Source: Lachnoclostridium sp. (GTDB lineage: Bacteria > Bacillota > Clostridia > Lachnospirales > Lachnospiraceae). From it: DNA of 64,000 bases. Made by a program: the position numbers and the translations under genes. Of the stretch, positions 17,924 through 27,491 are shown piece by piece. Below the pieces are notes generated by a model. That model had not been told where the DNA came from. It did no database searches and saw only the letters and a program-made list of their open reading frames with translations. The number at the start of each line of letters is the position of its first letter. Within the stretch, counting starts at the first letter, position 1. The stretch covers positions 100,729 to 164,728 of the forward strand of contig JAETRR010000013.1 of the NCBI GenBank assembly GCA_021770065.1, in the 5' to 3' direction.

Positions 17924-18123
17924 TTTTTGCACCTCGATTCCGAAACGTTTATCCCTTTGCCAGACTATCATACCACACTCCCTGCATAAAAAACAAGAAA
18001 TTAAAAATTTCAGCTTTATTTTGCCGCATCCCCTTGCTTTTTTCCTAATAAACAGTTATTCTGTAATTGTATTTCTCACAAATACATTTAACCGATTTTT
18101 GTCTTTATACAAAAGACATTTTT

Positions 18124-18180
18124 CTTTTCCGGACAGACTCCTGATACCTGGCTTAAACAGGCTGCATACTGCCGGAAAAG
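18124..18180 (+). promoter_or_regulatory. structured leader in front of the serine transporter gene
   Basis: CTTTTCCGG (18124-18132) pairs with CCGGAAAAG (18172-18180). CAG/CTG continues the stem after one bulged A, and CCTG/CAGG (18147-18161) forms an inner hairpin. No oligo-T tract follows directly, so it does not look like a simple terminator. It may be a regulatory RNA or protein site. Confidence 0.5.
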
Positions 18181-18215
18181 GGACACAAAAGATTTTTCTT
18201 ATGGAGGGATGTATC

Positions 18216-19415
18216 ATGGAAAAGAAAAAACTGGGCCTTGTGCCTAAACTCATCATTGCCATTATTCTCGGTATTTTATTCGGACAGTTCCTGCCCGAGA
18301 GCATCTGCCGGGTGGTTGTCACTGCCTCCGGCCTGTTCAGCACTTTTTTGAAGTTTATTATTCCGCTGATGATTGTCGCCTATGTGACCATGGGAATTGC
18401 GGACTTAAGCCAGGGTGCCGGAAAGCTGCTTATCATTACGGTCTGTCTTGCCTACGGCTCTACCCTGATTGCCGGAACCTGTTCTTATCTGGTGGCCAGC
18501 GGATTGTTCCCGAGCTTTATGAGCCCGGAGGCTATGGAACAGATTGCGGCGACAGCAGACAACTCCTTAAGCTCCTATTTCAGCATTTCGCTTCAGCCCC
18601 TTCTGGATACCCTGTCCGCAGTGGCCCTTGCCTTCGTTCTCGGACTGTGCCTGTCTGCCATGAGAGGAAAGGAGATGGGCAGCAGCCTTTACAACGGCAT
18701 GAAGGATTTCTCCAGCGTCATTGACAAGGTGCTCCATACGGTTATCATTCCTCTGCTTCCCCTTTATATCTGCGGAACTTTTACGGATATGACAAAGTCG
18801 GGAAAAACCTTCGCGATTTTAAGCATTTTGTGGAAGGTATTCCTGGTGGTGATTCTTATGCATCTCATCTGCATCACCATTCAGTTTATCATTGCCGGAA
18901 CCATCAGCAAGAAGAATCCTGTCACGCTTATTAAGAACCAGATTCCCGGGTATACGACTGCTTTGGGAACCCAATCCTCTGCCGCTACAATTCCGGTCAA
19001 TCTCGAATGTGCCAAAAATGACGGAGTATCCGAGCAGATCCGCAATTTTGTGGTTCCCCTGTGCGCGAACATCCACATGGCAGGCTCTATGATCACCATC
19101 ACGGCCTGCGCTACGGCCGTGTGCCTGATGAACCAGCTTCCCATCAGCCTGGGGACAGTGATTCCCTTTATTATGACCCTGGGCATTGCCATGGTGGCTT
19201 CCCCAGGCGCTCCGGGCGGATCGATTATGACGGCCCTGCCCTTCCTCTATATGATCTTCGGAGCGGAGGCAGGCAATCCGGACGGGCCTATCTGTGCCAT
19301 CATGGTCGCGCTTTATATTACCCAGGACTCTTTCGGAACCGCATGTAATGTATCCGGAGACAATGCCATTGGCGTAATCGTAAATACCATTTATGAAAAA
19401 TGGATAAAAAAATAA
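18216..19415 (+). CDS. dicarboxylate/amino acid:cation symporter (probable serine/threonine uptake)
   Basis: The 399 residues have the DAACS fold: eight membrane helices and re-entrant hairpin regions with GTQSSAATIPVNLECAK and MVASPGAPGGSIMTALP. It resembles SstT-type sodium:serine symporters. The start ATG (MEKKKLGLVPK) has GGAGGG six bases upstream; the frame upstream to 17748 is not used. sdaAB follows 13 bp later, so serine uptake is the likely task, feeding serine dehydratase. A hairpin leader lies upstream. Confidence 0.85.
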   Translation: MEKKKLGLVPKLIIAIILGILFGQFLPESICRVVVTASGLFSTFLKFIIPLMIVAYVTMGIADLSQGAGKLLIITVCLAYGSTLIAGTCSYLVASGLFPSFMSPEAMEQIAATADNSLSSYFSISLQPLLDTLSAVALAFVLGLCLSAMRGKEMGSSLYNGMKDFSSVIDKVLHTVIIPLLPLYICGTFTDMTKSGKTFAILSILWKVFLVVILMHLICITIQFIIAGTISKKNPVTLIKNQIPGYTTALGTQSSAATIPVNLECAKNDGVSEQIRNFVVPLCANIHMAGSMITITACATAVCLMNQLPISLGTVIPFIMTLGIAMVASPGAPGGSIMTALPFLYMIFGAEAGNPDGPICAIMVALYITQDSFGTACNVSGDNAIGVIVNTIYEKWIKK

Positions 19416-19428
19416 AGAGGGCAGCAAT

Positions 19429-20088
19429 ATGAACGTATTTGATATTATCGGCCCTGTGATGATTGGTCCTTCCAGTTCTCATACGGCCGGAGCTGTACGC
19501 CTTGGACGTACAGCATGGAAAATCCTGGAGGAAAAGGCTGTCCGGGCGGATATCCGGCTGTCCGGCTCCTTTGCGCAGACTTACCGGGGCCATGGTACGG
19601 ATAAGGCTCTGATTGCCGGAATTATGGGCATGCATTCTTATGACGAGCGTATCCGGCGCTCCTTAAGCCTTGCAGATGAAGAAGGGCTTGTGTATTCCTT
19701 TACTGCAGAAGATATTCCCGGAGCGCATCCCAACACGGCCCGGATTCATTTAAAGGGCGAACATGGCGCCGAGTGCACCGTACAGGGCGCCAGCATCGGC
19801 GGCGGCAATATTCTGGTTACGGAGATCAACGGAATGGAAGTCTCCTTTACCGGCCAGTATAATACACTGGTAGTGCTGCACTATGACAGACCCGGCACCA
19901 TCGCCGCCGTGACGAATTTCATGGCTTATTCGGGAACGAATATCGGAAATTTCCGTCTGACCCGTCCGAAAAAGGGCGGCGAGGCGGTAATGACCATTGA
20001 GGTGGACGGGGAAGTGGAGGAAACTCTGATTCACAGCCTGCGCATTCTTCCCAATATTATTAATGTGGTTTTGATTCGGGCGATTTAA
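19429..20088 (+). CDS. sdaAB: L-serine dehydratase, iron-sulfur type, beta subunit
   Basis: With the alpha subunit it deaminates L-serine to pyruvate and ammonia. The 219 residues start with the family signature MNVFDIIGPVMIGPSSSHTAGAVRLG and end with an ACT-like regulatory domain (VVLHYDRPGTIAAVTNFMAYSGTNIG, then MTIEVD). It lies between the symporter and sdaAA on the same strand. A short hairpin sits in the 71-bp gap before sdaAA. Confidence 0.95.
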   Translation: MNVFDIIGPVMIGPSSSHTAGAVRLGRTAWKILEEKAVRADIRLSGSFAQTYRGHGTDKALIAGIMGMHSYDERIRRSLSLADEEGLVYSFTAEDIPGAHPNTARIHLKGEHGAECTVQGASIGGGNILVTEINGMEVSFTGQYNTLVVLHYDRPGTIAAVTNFMAYSGTNIGNFRLTRPKKGGEAVMTIEVDGEVEETLIHSLRILPNIINVVLIRAI

Positions 20089-20113
20089 TCTGCCTTTCAA
20101 TACCTAAACTTAG

Positions 20114-20132
20114 TTTTCCGCTGCGCGGAAAA
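20114..20132 (+). other. hairpin in the sdaAB-sdaAA gap
   Basis: TTTTCCGCTGCGCGGAAAA forms an eight-base stem with a TGC loop. There is no T-run, so it is more likely an mRNA-stability or processing hairpin than a terminator. Confidence 0.5.
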
Positions 20133-20159
20133 GAGATTTTCACAGTAAGGAGTATATAT

Positions 20160-21038
20160 ATGCTGGAATATGATTCAATTGCGGCTATCTGTGATGCCGC
20201 CCAGGAAAAACAAATCACTATCTCCGCTCTGGCTCTTGCCGATCAGGCGGAACAGATGGAGCTTCCGGAGGAGGAACTCTATGAACGTATGAAAGAGAGC
20301 CTCTATGTAATGCAGGAGGCTGTGAAGAAAGGAAAGAATCCAAAACTCCGCTCCACCTCCGGGCTTACCGGAGGCGATGCGGCAAAGGTGGAAGCTTACG
20401 CAGATACCGGCGGAATCACAGGAAGCTTTCTGAATCATGCCATGGCCCGTGCCATTGCCGTGTCGGAGTACAATGCGGCCATGGGAAAGATTGTGGCCTC
20501 TCCCACTGCCGGCTCCTGCGGTATCCTGCCCGGCACGGTTGTCTCCATGCTGGAGGAAGGACGCTGCGACGAGCATGCCGCCGTGATGGCGCTCTTTACG
20601 GCCGGAGCCGTCGGAATGGTAATTGCACGTAATGCTTCCATTGCAGGCGCCCAGGGAGGATGCCAGGCGGAATGCGGTTCGGCCTCCGCCATGGCCGCCG
20701 CTGCTCTGGTGGAACTGGCAGGAGGAACCCCGGCCCAGGCCGCCCACGCCTGTGCCATGGCCATCAAAAACCAGCTCGGCCTGGTGTGTGATCCTGTGGC
20801 CGGACTTGTTGAAATCCCCTGTATCAAAAGGAACGTGTCGGGGATTGCCATTGCATTTACTTCCGCGGAAATGGCCCTCGCCGGCGTGGAAAGTAAAATT
20901 CCGGTGGATGAGTGCGTGCTTGCCATGCGGCAGACAGGGGATCTGCTTCCCTGTTCCTTAAAGGAAACATCCCAGGCCGGTCTGGCAGCGACACCTACAG
21001 GAATCCGGCTGAAAAAGCAGGTGTTTGGAGATCATTAA
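20160..21038 (+). CDS. sdaAA: L-serine dehydratase, iron-sulfur type, alpha subunit
   Basis: Catalytic [4Fe-4S] subunit of serine dehydratase. The 292 residues include STSGLTGGDAAKVEAY, SPTAGSCGILPGTV and the cysteine-bearing motifs GGCQAECGSASAMAAAAL and CDPVAGLVEIPCIKRN, which supply the cluster ligands. AAGGAG lies seven bases before the ATG. It completes a transport and deamination unit that lets the cell ferment serine to pyruvate. Confidence 0.95.
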   Translation: MLEYDSIAAICDAAQEKQITISALALADQAEQMELPEEELYERMKESLYVMQEAVKKGKNPKLRSTSGLTGGDAAKVEAYADTGGITGSFLNHAMARAIAVSEYNAAMGKIVASPTAGSCGILPGTVVSMLEEGRCDEHAAVMALFTAGAVGMVIARNASIAGAQGGCQAECGSASAMAAAALVELAGGTPAQAAHACAMAIKNQLGLVCDPVAGLVEIPCIKRNVSGIAIAFTSAEMALAGVESKIPVDECVLAMRQTGDLLPCSLKETSQAGLAATPTGIRLKKQVFGDH

Positions 21039-21080
21039 AACAGAGGCAGATGCCTGTCCGGCAGGCTGCAGGGGCATAAA

Positions 21081-21938
21081 TCACTGCTCCCGCTCCTGCC
21101 GGATTTCCATATTCTCCCCGTCGCATAAGCAGGTAACGGTTCCCTCTGAAGTAAGGTAGATTTGTGCGCCTGTCCGGCGGAGGATTCTGCGCACCTTATC
21201 ATCTCCCGGCTCTTCCTCTGAACAGGTAATGACGGCAATTTCGGGGGAGACGGCTTCTAAGAATTCCTCGGAATTCTTTTCTTTTCTTCCGTGATGGGGA
21301 ACCTTCAGAAGATCATGCTCCAGTTCAAATTCATTCTGGTTCAGGAGCTCTTTTAAGCGCTCCTTTTCGCAGTCACCGGCAAAGAGAAACCGCTGCCCGC
21401 CATAGGTCATGCTGATCACAAGGGAAAAATCATTATCCTTCTCCTCGTATTCCTCTTTCTGGGGCGGATAAATCAGGCACTCTACTCCGTCAAAGGAAAG
21501 AGTACGCGTCTCTCTCACAAGCTCCGGCTGCTGCCCTGCCGCGCTGAGCGCCTCCCGGTATTCTTCATACTGGCCGCTGTCTGCTTCGTAATCCGGCTGA
21601 AAAATATGCTCTGCTCCTGTCTCTTCCAGAACCCGATCCGCACCACCCACGTGATCCTTGTCAAAATGGGTGATTACCATGTAGTCAAGAGATCTTATAT
21701 CCTGCTGCCGCAGATAGCCGAGAATCACCTCAGAGGTATCCTCATAGCCTGTATCAATCAGCATGGAAGTATTTTCTGTCTCGATCAAGATGGCATCTCC
21801 TTTTCCCACGTCAAAAAAAGTGATTTTCAGATTTTCCTTTTCCCCGACAGCGGCGTCCTCTCTTACGCAGCCTCCTAAAAGCAGCATGAAAAGTAGAATA
21901 AATGCAACAGCTGCTTTGACCCGGCCTGATTTTCCCAT
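21081..21938 (-). CDS. exported ComEC/Rec2-like metallo-beta-lactamase-fold hydrolase (lipoprotein)
   Basis: A lipoprotein signal ends in LLLGGC at about residue 24, and a metallo-beta-lactamase domain follows: FFDVGKGDAILIET, the metal motif THFDKDHVGGAD (HxxDH), FAGDCEKER and VPHHGRK. This is the stand-alone form of the ComEC C-terminal hydrolase, probably acting outside the membrane on nucleic acid or phosphodiesters. The start at MGKSG is preferred because AAGGGG precedes it; an ATG six codons upstream has no site. Confidence 0.8.
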   Translation of the reverse strand: MGKSGRVKAAVAFILLFMLLLGGCVREDAAVGEKENLKITFFDVGKGDAILIETENTSMLIDTGYEDTSEVILGYLRQQDIRSLDYMVITHFDKDHVGGADRVLEETGAEHIFQPDYEADSGQYEEYREALSAAGQQPELVRETRTLSFDGVECLIYPPQKEEYEEKDNDFSLVISMTYGGQRFLFAGDCEKERLKELLNQNEFELEHDLLKVPHHGRKEKNSEEFLEAVSPEIAVITCSEEEPGDDKVRRILRRTGAQIYLTSEGTVTCLCDGENMEIRQEREQ

Positions 21939-21976
21939 TCCGTTTCCCCTTTTCATTTATGCGTTCTTTTACAAAT

Positions 21977-22013
21977 ATATCCTCAGCGGACAAAGTCTGT
22001 CCACTGAGAATAT
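21977..22013 (-). terminator. palindrome at the end of the 22037-25513 gene
   Basis: ATAT-CTCAG-GGACA pairs with TGTCC-CTGAG-ATAT around the loop AAGTC, with single mismatches. It lies just past the stop of the Ig-like protein gene. The T-run is poor. Confidence 0.5.
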
Positions 22014-22036
22014 CATAGCATGAGAATTTTATTATC

Positions 22037-25000
22037 TCAATGCTTTTGAAGATTTCTGCGATGTGTGAACAACAGTAACGCCGTTATCATACATCCTCCT
22101 GCAAGAATCAGAATGCCTGCAAGACAGACGGCCCATACTGTCTTTGGATTATCGTCTCCCGGAAACCGGAAACGGATCTGTTCTGTTATCAGAAAATGGA
22201 CAGGCTTCGTTTCTGTCTGATTGCCTGCCTCGTCCCATGCTTTTACGGAAAATGTCTGCCAGGCCTTTGCGCCGGAAACGGGGCATGCCAGCATTCCGTC
22301 CAGTTCCCGGAGCATATCTCTGTCATAAGCCGCCGCACACCGGCCGTTCATATATACCTCCGCCCCGGCGAGTGCGCAGGCATCCCGGACATCGGCCAGA
22401 ATTTCAAGACTTTTTCCCCGAACCCTCTCCCAGTCCTTCACGCCTGTCACTACCACACTGGGACCTGTCTTGTCCACAATAAATTCCAGGCTTTTTTCTT
22501 TCATCCGGTTGTTAGACGCATTTCGTGCCTGATCCTCCGAGTACAGCGTTACCAGATAAATGCCCTCCTTTTCAAAATTCTCCTTTCCAATCCGGTAACG
22601 GTAGGTTTTCCAGGTATCCCTTGTCCCCGTCTTGTCCACCTCATAATCCTTCCCCTCCTTAAGCTCCCTGGCTTCACCTTCCCGGCTGCTGGTTATCTGA
22701 TAACAGTCAAGAAAATCGGGATTATATTCGGTAATCACAAGCTCCGGTTCCCGGGAAGTATAGCGGACTCCTCCCGGTCCCGCCAGAAGAGCCGTGGCTT
22801 CCTCCAGTTCATAGGCGGATCCAAAGCGGTTCACGGAAAAGGTAAGCTCCGCTTCCGCAGTATTTCCCGCCAGATCGCCGGCTTTTGCTTTGATGCGGTA
22901 GAGATCGTCATTTTCCGGAACCTTCTCAAAATCTCCCCAGATCATGGTAAAGCCATCCTCCCCGCTGCTTTCGGCACAGGCAGGAATCTGCCCCGTTCTG
23001 CTGCTTCCCACAAAACTCACCTGCGTCTGTTCCGGATCAAAATTGGTATCCAACGCGCGAAGCCTTGGGGCCGCAGTCCCACGGTTGGCTGAACAGTCCG
23101 CCACACTCTCAAAAGTGAGCTCCGGAGGCGTCTGATCGATGATAAATTCCTCCGAGCGGTAGAACTCTGCCTCGTTTCCTGCCAAATCCGTACAGCGAAG
23201 TTCGAGACCGTATCTGCCATCCTCCGAAAAAGTAATTCCGGCGCGGAAGCTCCCCTCTTCCCACCGGCGCAGTTCTCCAAGTCCCGGAGCCGCAATTTCT
23301 TTCCCTTTATCAAAGGCTTTTATCGAAACCTTCAAATCTTCCGGCAGAAGATTCCGCTCCTTTACTTCCACAACGGCACTGCGCTCCCCGGAATAGTAAC
23401 GGCCGTTCACGGCCTGGGAATTGTCCCAGTGTACCAGAAGAACCGGAGATGTCTTATCAATTACAAAGGTATCTGTTTTTTCATAGCTTCCTCTGTTTCC
23501 GGCGGCATCCTGGCAGGAGATTCCGAAGGAATATTCCCCGTCCCTGTCAAAAAGCAGGTCTGCACTCCAGGCACAGTCATCACTGTGATGCAGGCTTTCC
23601 GGATCAGAGGAACCGCCGCATCCCTCCCCGGGCCGGTGCCTCCAGGACAAAGAAGTATCCTCCATTCCCGTAAGCTCAAACTGAACCTGTTCCGGAACGA
23701 AATTCCGCTCCCGTATTGTGATATGAGCCGTCTGATCCTCCCGGTAATATTTTTCATTCTGCACATTTTTATTCAGCCACTCAACCTCTATCTTCGGAGA
23801 ACTGGTGTCGATGTGAATTACGGGAATATCTTTAAGCTCGGTGGTATGCCCCACAAAATCCGTCAGGCTGCCGGAAACGGGAATTTCATTTTGATCGTTT
23901 TCTGCTGCCGGGATTGTGAGAATCTGCTCTGCAGTCCTCCTAATCTCCTTTCCTTCCTCCTCAAAATTCTCTTCCATCCGCTGATTTCCTGCCTGGATCC
24001 GGATGGAACGGATTCCGGAGAAACTATCCTCCATGACGAATTTTAAGTGTACATCCTCCCGGTAAAAATTGCCCCTTGCCCCAGATTTTCCCTCCGGAAA
24101 AACCTCTGCGCGGGACGTTTTCCCATGCATTTCTGCCGATTCAATGAGAACTCCTTTTGTTTCCGTCCAGTTTTTTGCAGAATTTCCGGCGCGATCGCCG
24201 GCCTTAGCCCGGACGCTTCCCCTAAAGGAATGGGGGAGCGAGAACACCGTGTAAGCCGCCGTCCCCTCGCCTTCATAGATGAGGCCGCTTCCCGGAACCG
24301 CCGTATCCGTTATCATAACCGGCCCCGGCTCTTCCTCCCCTCCTATCCCCTCACAGATATAAGTAATCTCCCCAATACCGCTGACTGTATCCTCCGCCCG
24401 GATCTTTACAGTCAAATCCGGCTGACAGAAATATCCGAAAGTAACCCGGCTGATAAGCTTTTCCAGAAAGGTCTGCTGCCCGGCCACAAAAGTGATCCCT
24501 CCCTGTTCTGAAATGACAGGCCCGGTCCGATCCAGGCAGAAGCTTCCCAGAGATAAATATCCTCCGCTGCCTTCCTCTGAAATATTGCCGGCCTCATCCT
24601 GTATCCATGCAGAACCCCGGTAAACGGCCTCTGTTTTCAAATGAATGAACAGTTGAAAAATGCCGGGTTCTTCTCTCATCTCATAATTATCTCCCTTTCC
24701 CTCCACAGGATATCCTTTTACCGGATCTTCTTTATCTTCTTTATCTTCTTTATCTTCTTTATCTTCTTTATCTTCTTCATTTCCCCCGTTATCCGTTCCT
24801 CCCCATTCCGGCGTATCTTCTACTGTTCCCTTCTGGTCCTGTTCACTTTTCTCTGTTTCTTCCTGCTCTTCTTCTTCCTGCTCTGGCTGCTCAAGTCCCG
24901 CTTTCTCTCTTAAACAGGCCCATGTTTTTCCGTGAATCTCCTGTACCTCGGGGATATCCGAAAGCTTTCCGGAAGCATCCTGCGCTTCCAGATAGATTCT

Positions 25001-25513
25001 TGTTGCTTCCATATCCAGATTTTCTTCCCGGATAGTCAGCTCCAGGATCAGCTCCTTTCCTGTCTGGCAATATGCTTCCGGCGCCAGCTCTCTTCCCTCG
25101 GCATCTCTCCATATGACCGTAACTTCCGGAGGCGCCGTGTCTTTTGGTTCCTCCGGCTCTTCCGGTTCTTCCGGCTCTTCCGGTTCCATCGGTTCTTCTG
25201 GTTCCATCGGTTCTTCCGGTTCCCCCGGTTCTCCCGGCTCTTCCGGTTCCCCGGAAATCTCCGGCTCCCTCTCCTCTTCTGCCGTCCGGATCTGTGCCGC
25301 CTCTGCCTGCAGCTGCATACCGCAGGCGCTGCCGGCGCCTCTAAAGACAAGCACACAGGCCAGAACTGCAATCCACCGCCATTTCCGCACAATCTCCGAA
25401 ACCCGGAATCCGGCAAACATCACCACAGATGCCGCCAGCATTACTACTGCTGCCGTTCCGAGAAAAATCCGTGTGTCATGATATACTTCCAGCATTTGTT
25501 CTGCATATTCCAT
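22037..25513 (-). CDS. large membrane-anchored Ig-like surface protein
   Basis: The 1158 residues start with two hydrophobic helices (about 15-38, 44-62). A Glu/Pro-rich segment (repeats of EEP and MEPEEP) and an acidic linker with KED tandem repeats follow. Next comes a series of beta-sandwich modules of about 100-120 residues, recognised by recurring VIDKT-P openings, 'YYR/S' strands and 'DxAGN' motifs (DAAGNRG, DLAGNEA, DEAGNQT). A C-terminal helix and RRNLQKH anchor it. No LPxTG motif is present. It is probably an extracellular adhesin or scaffold. The kinase gene lies just upstream. Confidence 0.75.
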   Translation of the reverse strand: MEYAEQMLEVYHDTRIFLGTAAVVMLAASVVMFAGFRVSEIVRKWRWIAVLACVLVFRGAGSACGMQLQAEAAQIRTAEEEREPEISGEPEEPGEPGEPEEPMEPEEPMEPEEPEEPEEPEEPKDTAPPEVTVIWRDAEGRELAPEAYCQTGKELILELTIREENLDMEATRIYLEAQDASGKLSDIPEVQEIHGKTWACLREKAGLEQPEQEEEEQEETEKSEQDQKGTVEDTPEWGGTDNGGNEEDKEDKEDKEDKEDKEDPVKGYPVEGKGDNYEMREEPGIFQLFIHLKTEAVYRGSAWIQDEAGNISEEGSGGYLSLGSFCLDRTGPVISEQGGITFVAGQQTFLEKLISRVTFGYFCQPDLTVKIRAEDTVSGIGEITYICEGIGGEEEPGPVMITDTAVPGSGLIYEGEGTAAYTVFSLPHSFRGSVRAKAGDRAGNSAKNWTETKGVLIESAEMHGKTSRAEVFPEGKSGARGNFYREDVHLKFVMEDSFSGIRSIRIQAGNQRMEENFEEEGKEIRRTAEQILTIPAAENDQNEIPVSGSLTDFVGHTTELKDIPVIHIDTSSPKIEVEWLNKNVQNEKYYREDQTAHITIRERNFVPEQVQFELTGMEDTSLSWRHRPGEGCGGSSDPESLHHSDDCAWSADLLFDRDGEYSFGISCQDAAGNRGSYEKTDTFVIDKTSPVLLVHWDNSQAVNGRYYSGERSAVVEVKERNLLPEDLKVSIKAFDKGKEIAAPGLGELRRWEEGSFRAGITFSEDGRYGLELRCTDLAGNEAEFYRSEEFIIDQTPPELTFESVADCSANRGTAAPRLRALDTNFDPEQTQVSFVGSSRTGQIPACAESSGEDGFTMIWGDFEKVPENDDLYRIKAKAGDLAGNTAEAELTFSVNRFGSAYELEEATALLAGPGGVRYTSREPELVITEYNPDFLDCYQITSSREGEARELKEGKDYEVDKTGTRDTWKTYRYRIGKENFEKEGIYLVTLYSEDQARNASNNRMKEKSLEFIVDKTGPSVVVTGVKDWERVRGKSLEILADVRDACALAGAEVYMNGRCAAAYDRDMLRELDGMLACPVSGAKAWQTFSVKAWDEAGNQTETKPVHFLITEQIRFRFPGDDNPKTVWAVCLAGILILAGGCMITALLLFTHRRNLQKH
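24725..24778 (-). repeat. nine-base tandem repeat encoding KED
   Basis: About six copies of a nine-base unit (GAAGATAAA on the coding strand, permuted) encode Lys-Glu-Asp repeats within the surface protein. The frame is kept at any copy number, so length can vary without breaking the gene. Confidence 0.85.
25141..25260 (-). repeat. degenerate repeat encoding Glu-Glu-Pro
   Basis: Imperfect nine-base units (TCTTCCGGT, CCCGGTTCT and similar on the plus strand) encode a run of EEP, GEP and MEP triplets. This forms an extended proline-rich stalk near the N-terminus of the surface protein. Confidence 0.75.
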
Positions 25514-25585
25514 CGTTCGCTCCTTTCTATTCTTCCCCTTTCTGCCGCTTTCCCCTTCCCCGGCAGAAATCCCTTTTTTCTCTTT

Positions 25586-27307
25586 TTACTCATTTTCAGC
25601 ATCGCCCCTTCCGTTCCCGTAAATCATATCCAGCTGCTTTTTGGCCTCTTCAATAAGATACATAAGCCTGCGGCGCATTTCTTTGAGCTCCGGTTCCCTC
25701 CAGTCTGCAGACTCAAAATCCTCCCTCAGATGCTGCCGGATCTTGGCCAGCTCCTCTTCCATCTCTTCCTTTGATATCCCTGCCTGCAGAAATTCCGGGG
25801 CACGTCCGTGAATCTGGGAAGCCAGTTCCTGGTACATGCGGAGGGCTGTCACCGCATTGTCAAGTTGTACAAGATTGCCGGCTGCCAGGGATGTCAGATC
25901 TCTCCAGTAATCCTCATAAGAAACCCTAATATCTCCCGCCCGGCTTACCTGTCCGATCTGGCTGTAGTACGCCCCGATGGTTCCAAGGCGCAGGGCGCGC
26001 TCCCGGCAGGCTTCCGGGAGCGTACCGCCTTCGGCGGCTATGTTCAGCCATTTTACTCCATAGCTCTTGTTCCCTTCTCCCTCATAATCGTAGTAATAGG
26101 CCAGGCCAAGCTCATAAGCCAGGCGCTCATAGCCTTCCCTGTTTTCTTTCAGATGCGTTTCATATGTTTTTCCGTCTGCCGTTTTCTGATTTAAAATTCT
26201 CCGGAGCTGCTCGTCCTCTTCTCTGGTAAAAGAAACAGTCCCGTCCCCTTCCGCTGTCAGAAATACCTGGTTCAGCAGCTTCAGATACCCTTCCTCTCTT
26301 CCCGGATTCAGACGGATTGCCCCTTCACAGGCCGCCTCTTTTTCTTCTCTGGTAACTGACGAGGATACCTGTTCCAGCCATGCCCGGTAAGTCTCCTCTG
26401 CCAGACGCATTTCTGTATGCCATGTATAAAATGCCCCGATGCAGCACAAAAGGGATGTAAAAGCCGTAAAAAGAAAGCTCATCAGCCTCCTTTTCTGCCT
26501 TTTCCTCCAGGGAAGCTCCATCTCCCTGTAATGTTCGAGAGCGTAGGAAAGCTCCCGGCAGCTCTGAAACCGCTTCTTTGGATCTTCCTGCGTGCATTTT
26601 TCCAGAATTTCTGCCAGACCGGCAGGCAGCACCGGAGTACGGCTGCAGCCCGGAGAACGGAAGAAAAATTCCTTTCCTGTCACGATTTCATACAAAACGG
26701 CACCAAGGCAGTAGATATCCGTCCGCTCATCGGTCTGGCCGCAGCCTCCCCACTGCTCCGGCGCCGCATAGCCCGGTGTTCCCAGGCAGACGGTATCTTC
26801 CCCTGCAGAAGTATTCCGAATCTCCCGGGCAGTTCCGAAATCAATGAGCTTTAAATTTTTATCCGGCTGTACCATGATATTGGAGGGCTTCATATCACGA
26901 TAAATAATGGGCGGTTTCTGCTCATGGAGATAGGACAGTATTTCGCAGAGCTGCTTTCCCCATAAAAGCGCCTGCTCCCGGCACTGCGCTCCCTCCCGGA
27001 CCAGAACCTCCTTTAAAGACCTTCCCTCTATGTAATCCATTACAATCAGAAGGCTTTCCCCCTCGTCTATCACATCTGCTACCGCCGGTAATCCGGGATG
27101 ATGCAGGCGTTTTAAAAGTTCTGTCTCTGCCATCAGACGCCCGCGGACCAGCTCTGTGCCCAATCCCGTTTCACTATAGACCTCCTTCACGGCCCAGGCC
27201 TTATTAGCTTTCTCATTGACAGCAAGATATACCACACTCATGCCGCCGCGGCCGATCTGACGGAGAATCTTATACTTCCCGTCAATGACGGTTCCTGTTT
27301 TCAGCAG
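25586..27307 (-). CDS. membrane Ser/Thr protein kinase, probable CTG start
   Basis: A PknB-type kinase domain of about 270 residues, a juxtamembrane basic stretch (WRKRQKRR), one membrane helix and a C-terminal helical, TPR-like region; PASTA repeats are absent. Starting at 27307 the protein has the glycine loop IGRGGMSVVY, catalytic Lys about 41, YRD with D138 and DFG at 156-158. The first ATG (27241) would cut off the glycine loop. The frame upstream reads LKTGTVIDGKYKILRQ, typical of the family, and begins at CTG 27307 with AGGGGGG six bases before it. Hence the unusual start. Confidence 0.8.
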   Translation of the reverse strand: MLKTGTVIDGKYKILRQIGRGGMSVVYLAVNEKANKAWAVKEVYSETGLGTELVRGRLMAETELLKRLHHPGLPAVADVIDEGESLLIVMDYIEGRSLKEVLVREGAQCREQALLWGKQLCEILSYLHEQKPPIIYRDMKPSNIMVQPDKNLKLIDFGTAREIRNTSAGEDTVCLGTPGYAAPEQWGGCGQTDERTDIYCLGAVLYEIVTGKEFFFRSPGCSRTPVLPAGLAEILEKCTQEDPKKRFQSCRELSYALEHYREMELPWRKRQKRRLMSFLFTAFTSLLCCIGAFYTWHTEMRLAEETYRAWLEQVSSSVTREEKEAACEGAIRLNPGREEGYLKLLNQVFLTAEGDGTVSFTREEDEQLRRILNQKTADGKTYETHLKENREGYERLAYELGLAYYYDYEGEGNKSYGVKWLNIAAEGGTLPEACRERALRLGTIGAYYSQIGQVSRAGDIRVSYEDYWRDLTSLAAGNLVQLDNAVTALRMYQELASQIHGRAPEFLQAGISKEEMEEELAKIRQHLREDFESADWREPELKEMRRRLMYLIEEAKKQLDMIYGNGRGDAENE

Positions 27308-27491
27308 TATAAGCCCCCCTTTCCACGGACATATCCGAAAAACTCCTGTACACAGCTTTCGAAAACAGGGTACAGCTTTCCCTTTGTACGCAATCAGATA
27401 TCAGACCCTGTATAAAAAACACATCCGCCGTCATATTCATGCCCTTCCAAAGCCGGCGGACTTGTCCGGCAGAGTATCCCTCACAAGTATA

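Noticed and set aside
24725..24778. CRISPR-like repeat
   Set aside because: The nine-base units are contiguous without spacers and encode KED in frame.
24932..25774. 280-codon plus-strand open frame
   Set aside because: It is antisense to the Pro/Glu-rich part of the surface protein and arises from its repeats.
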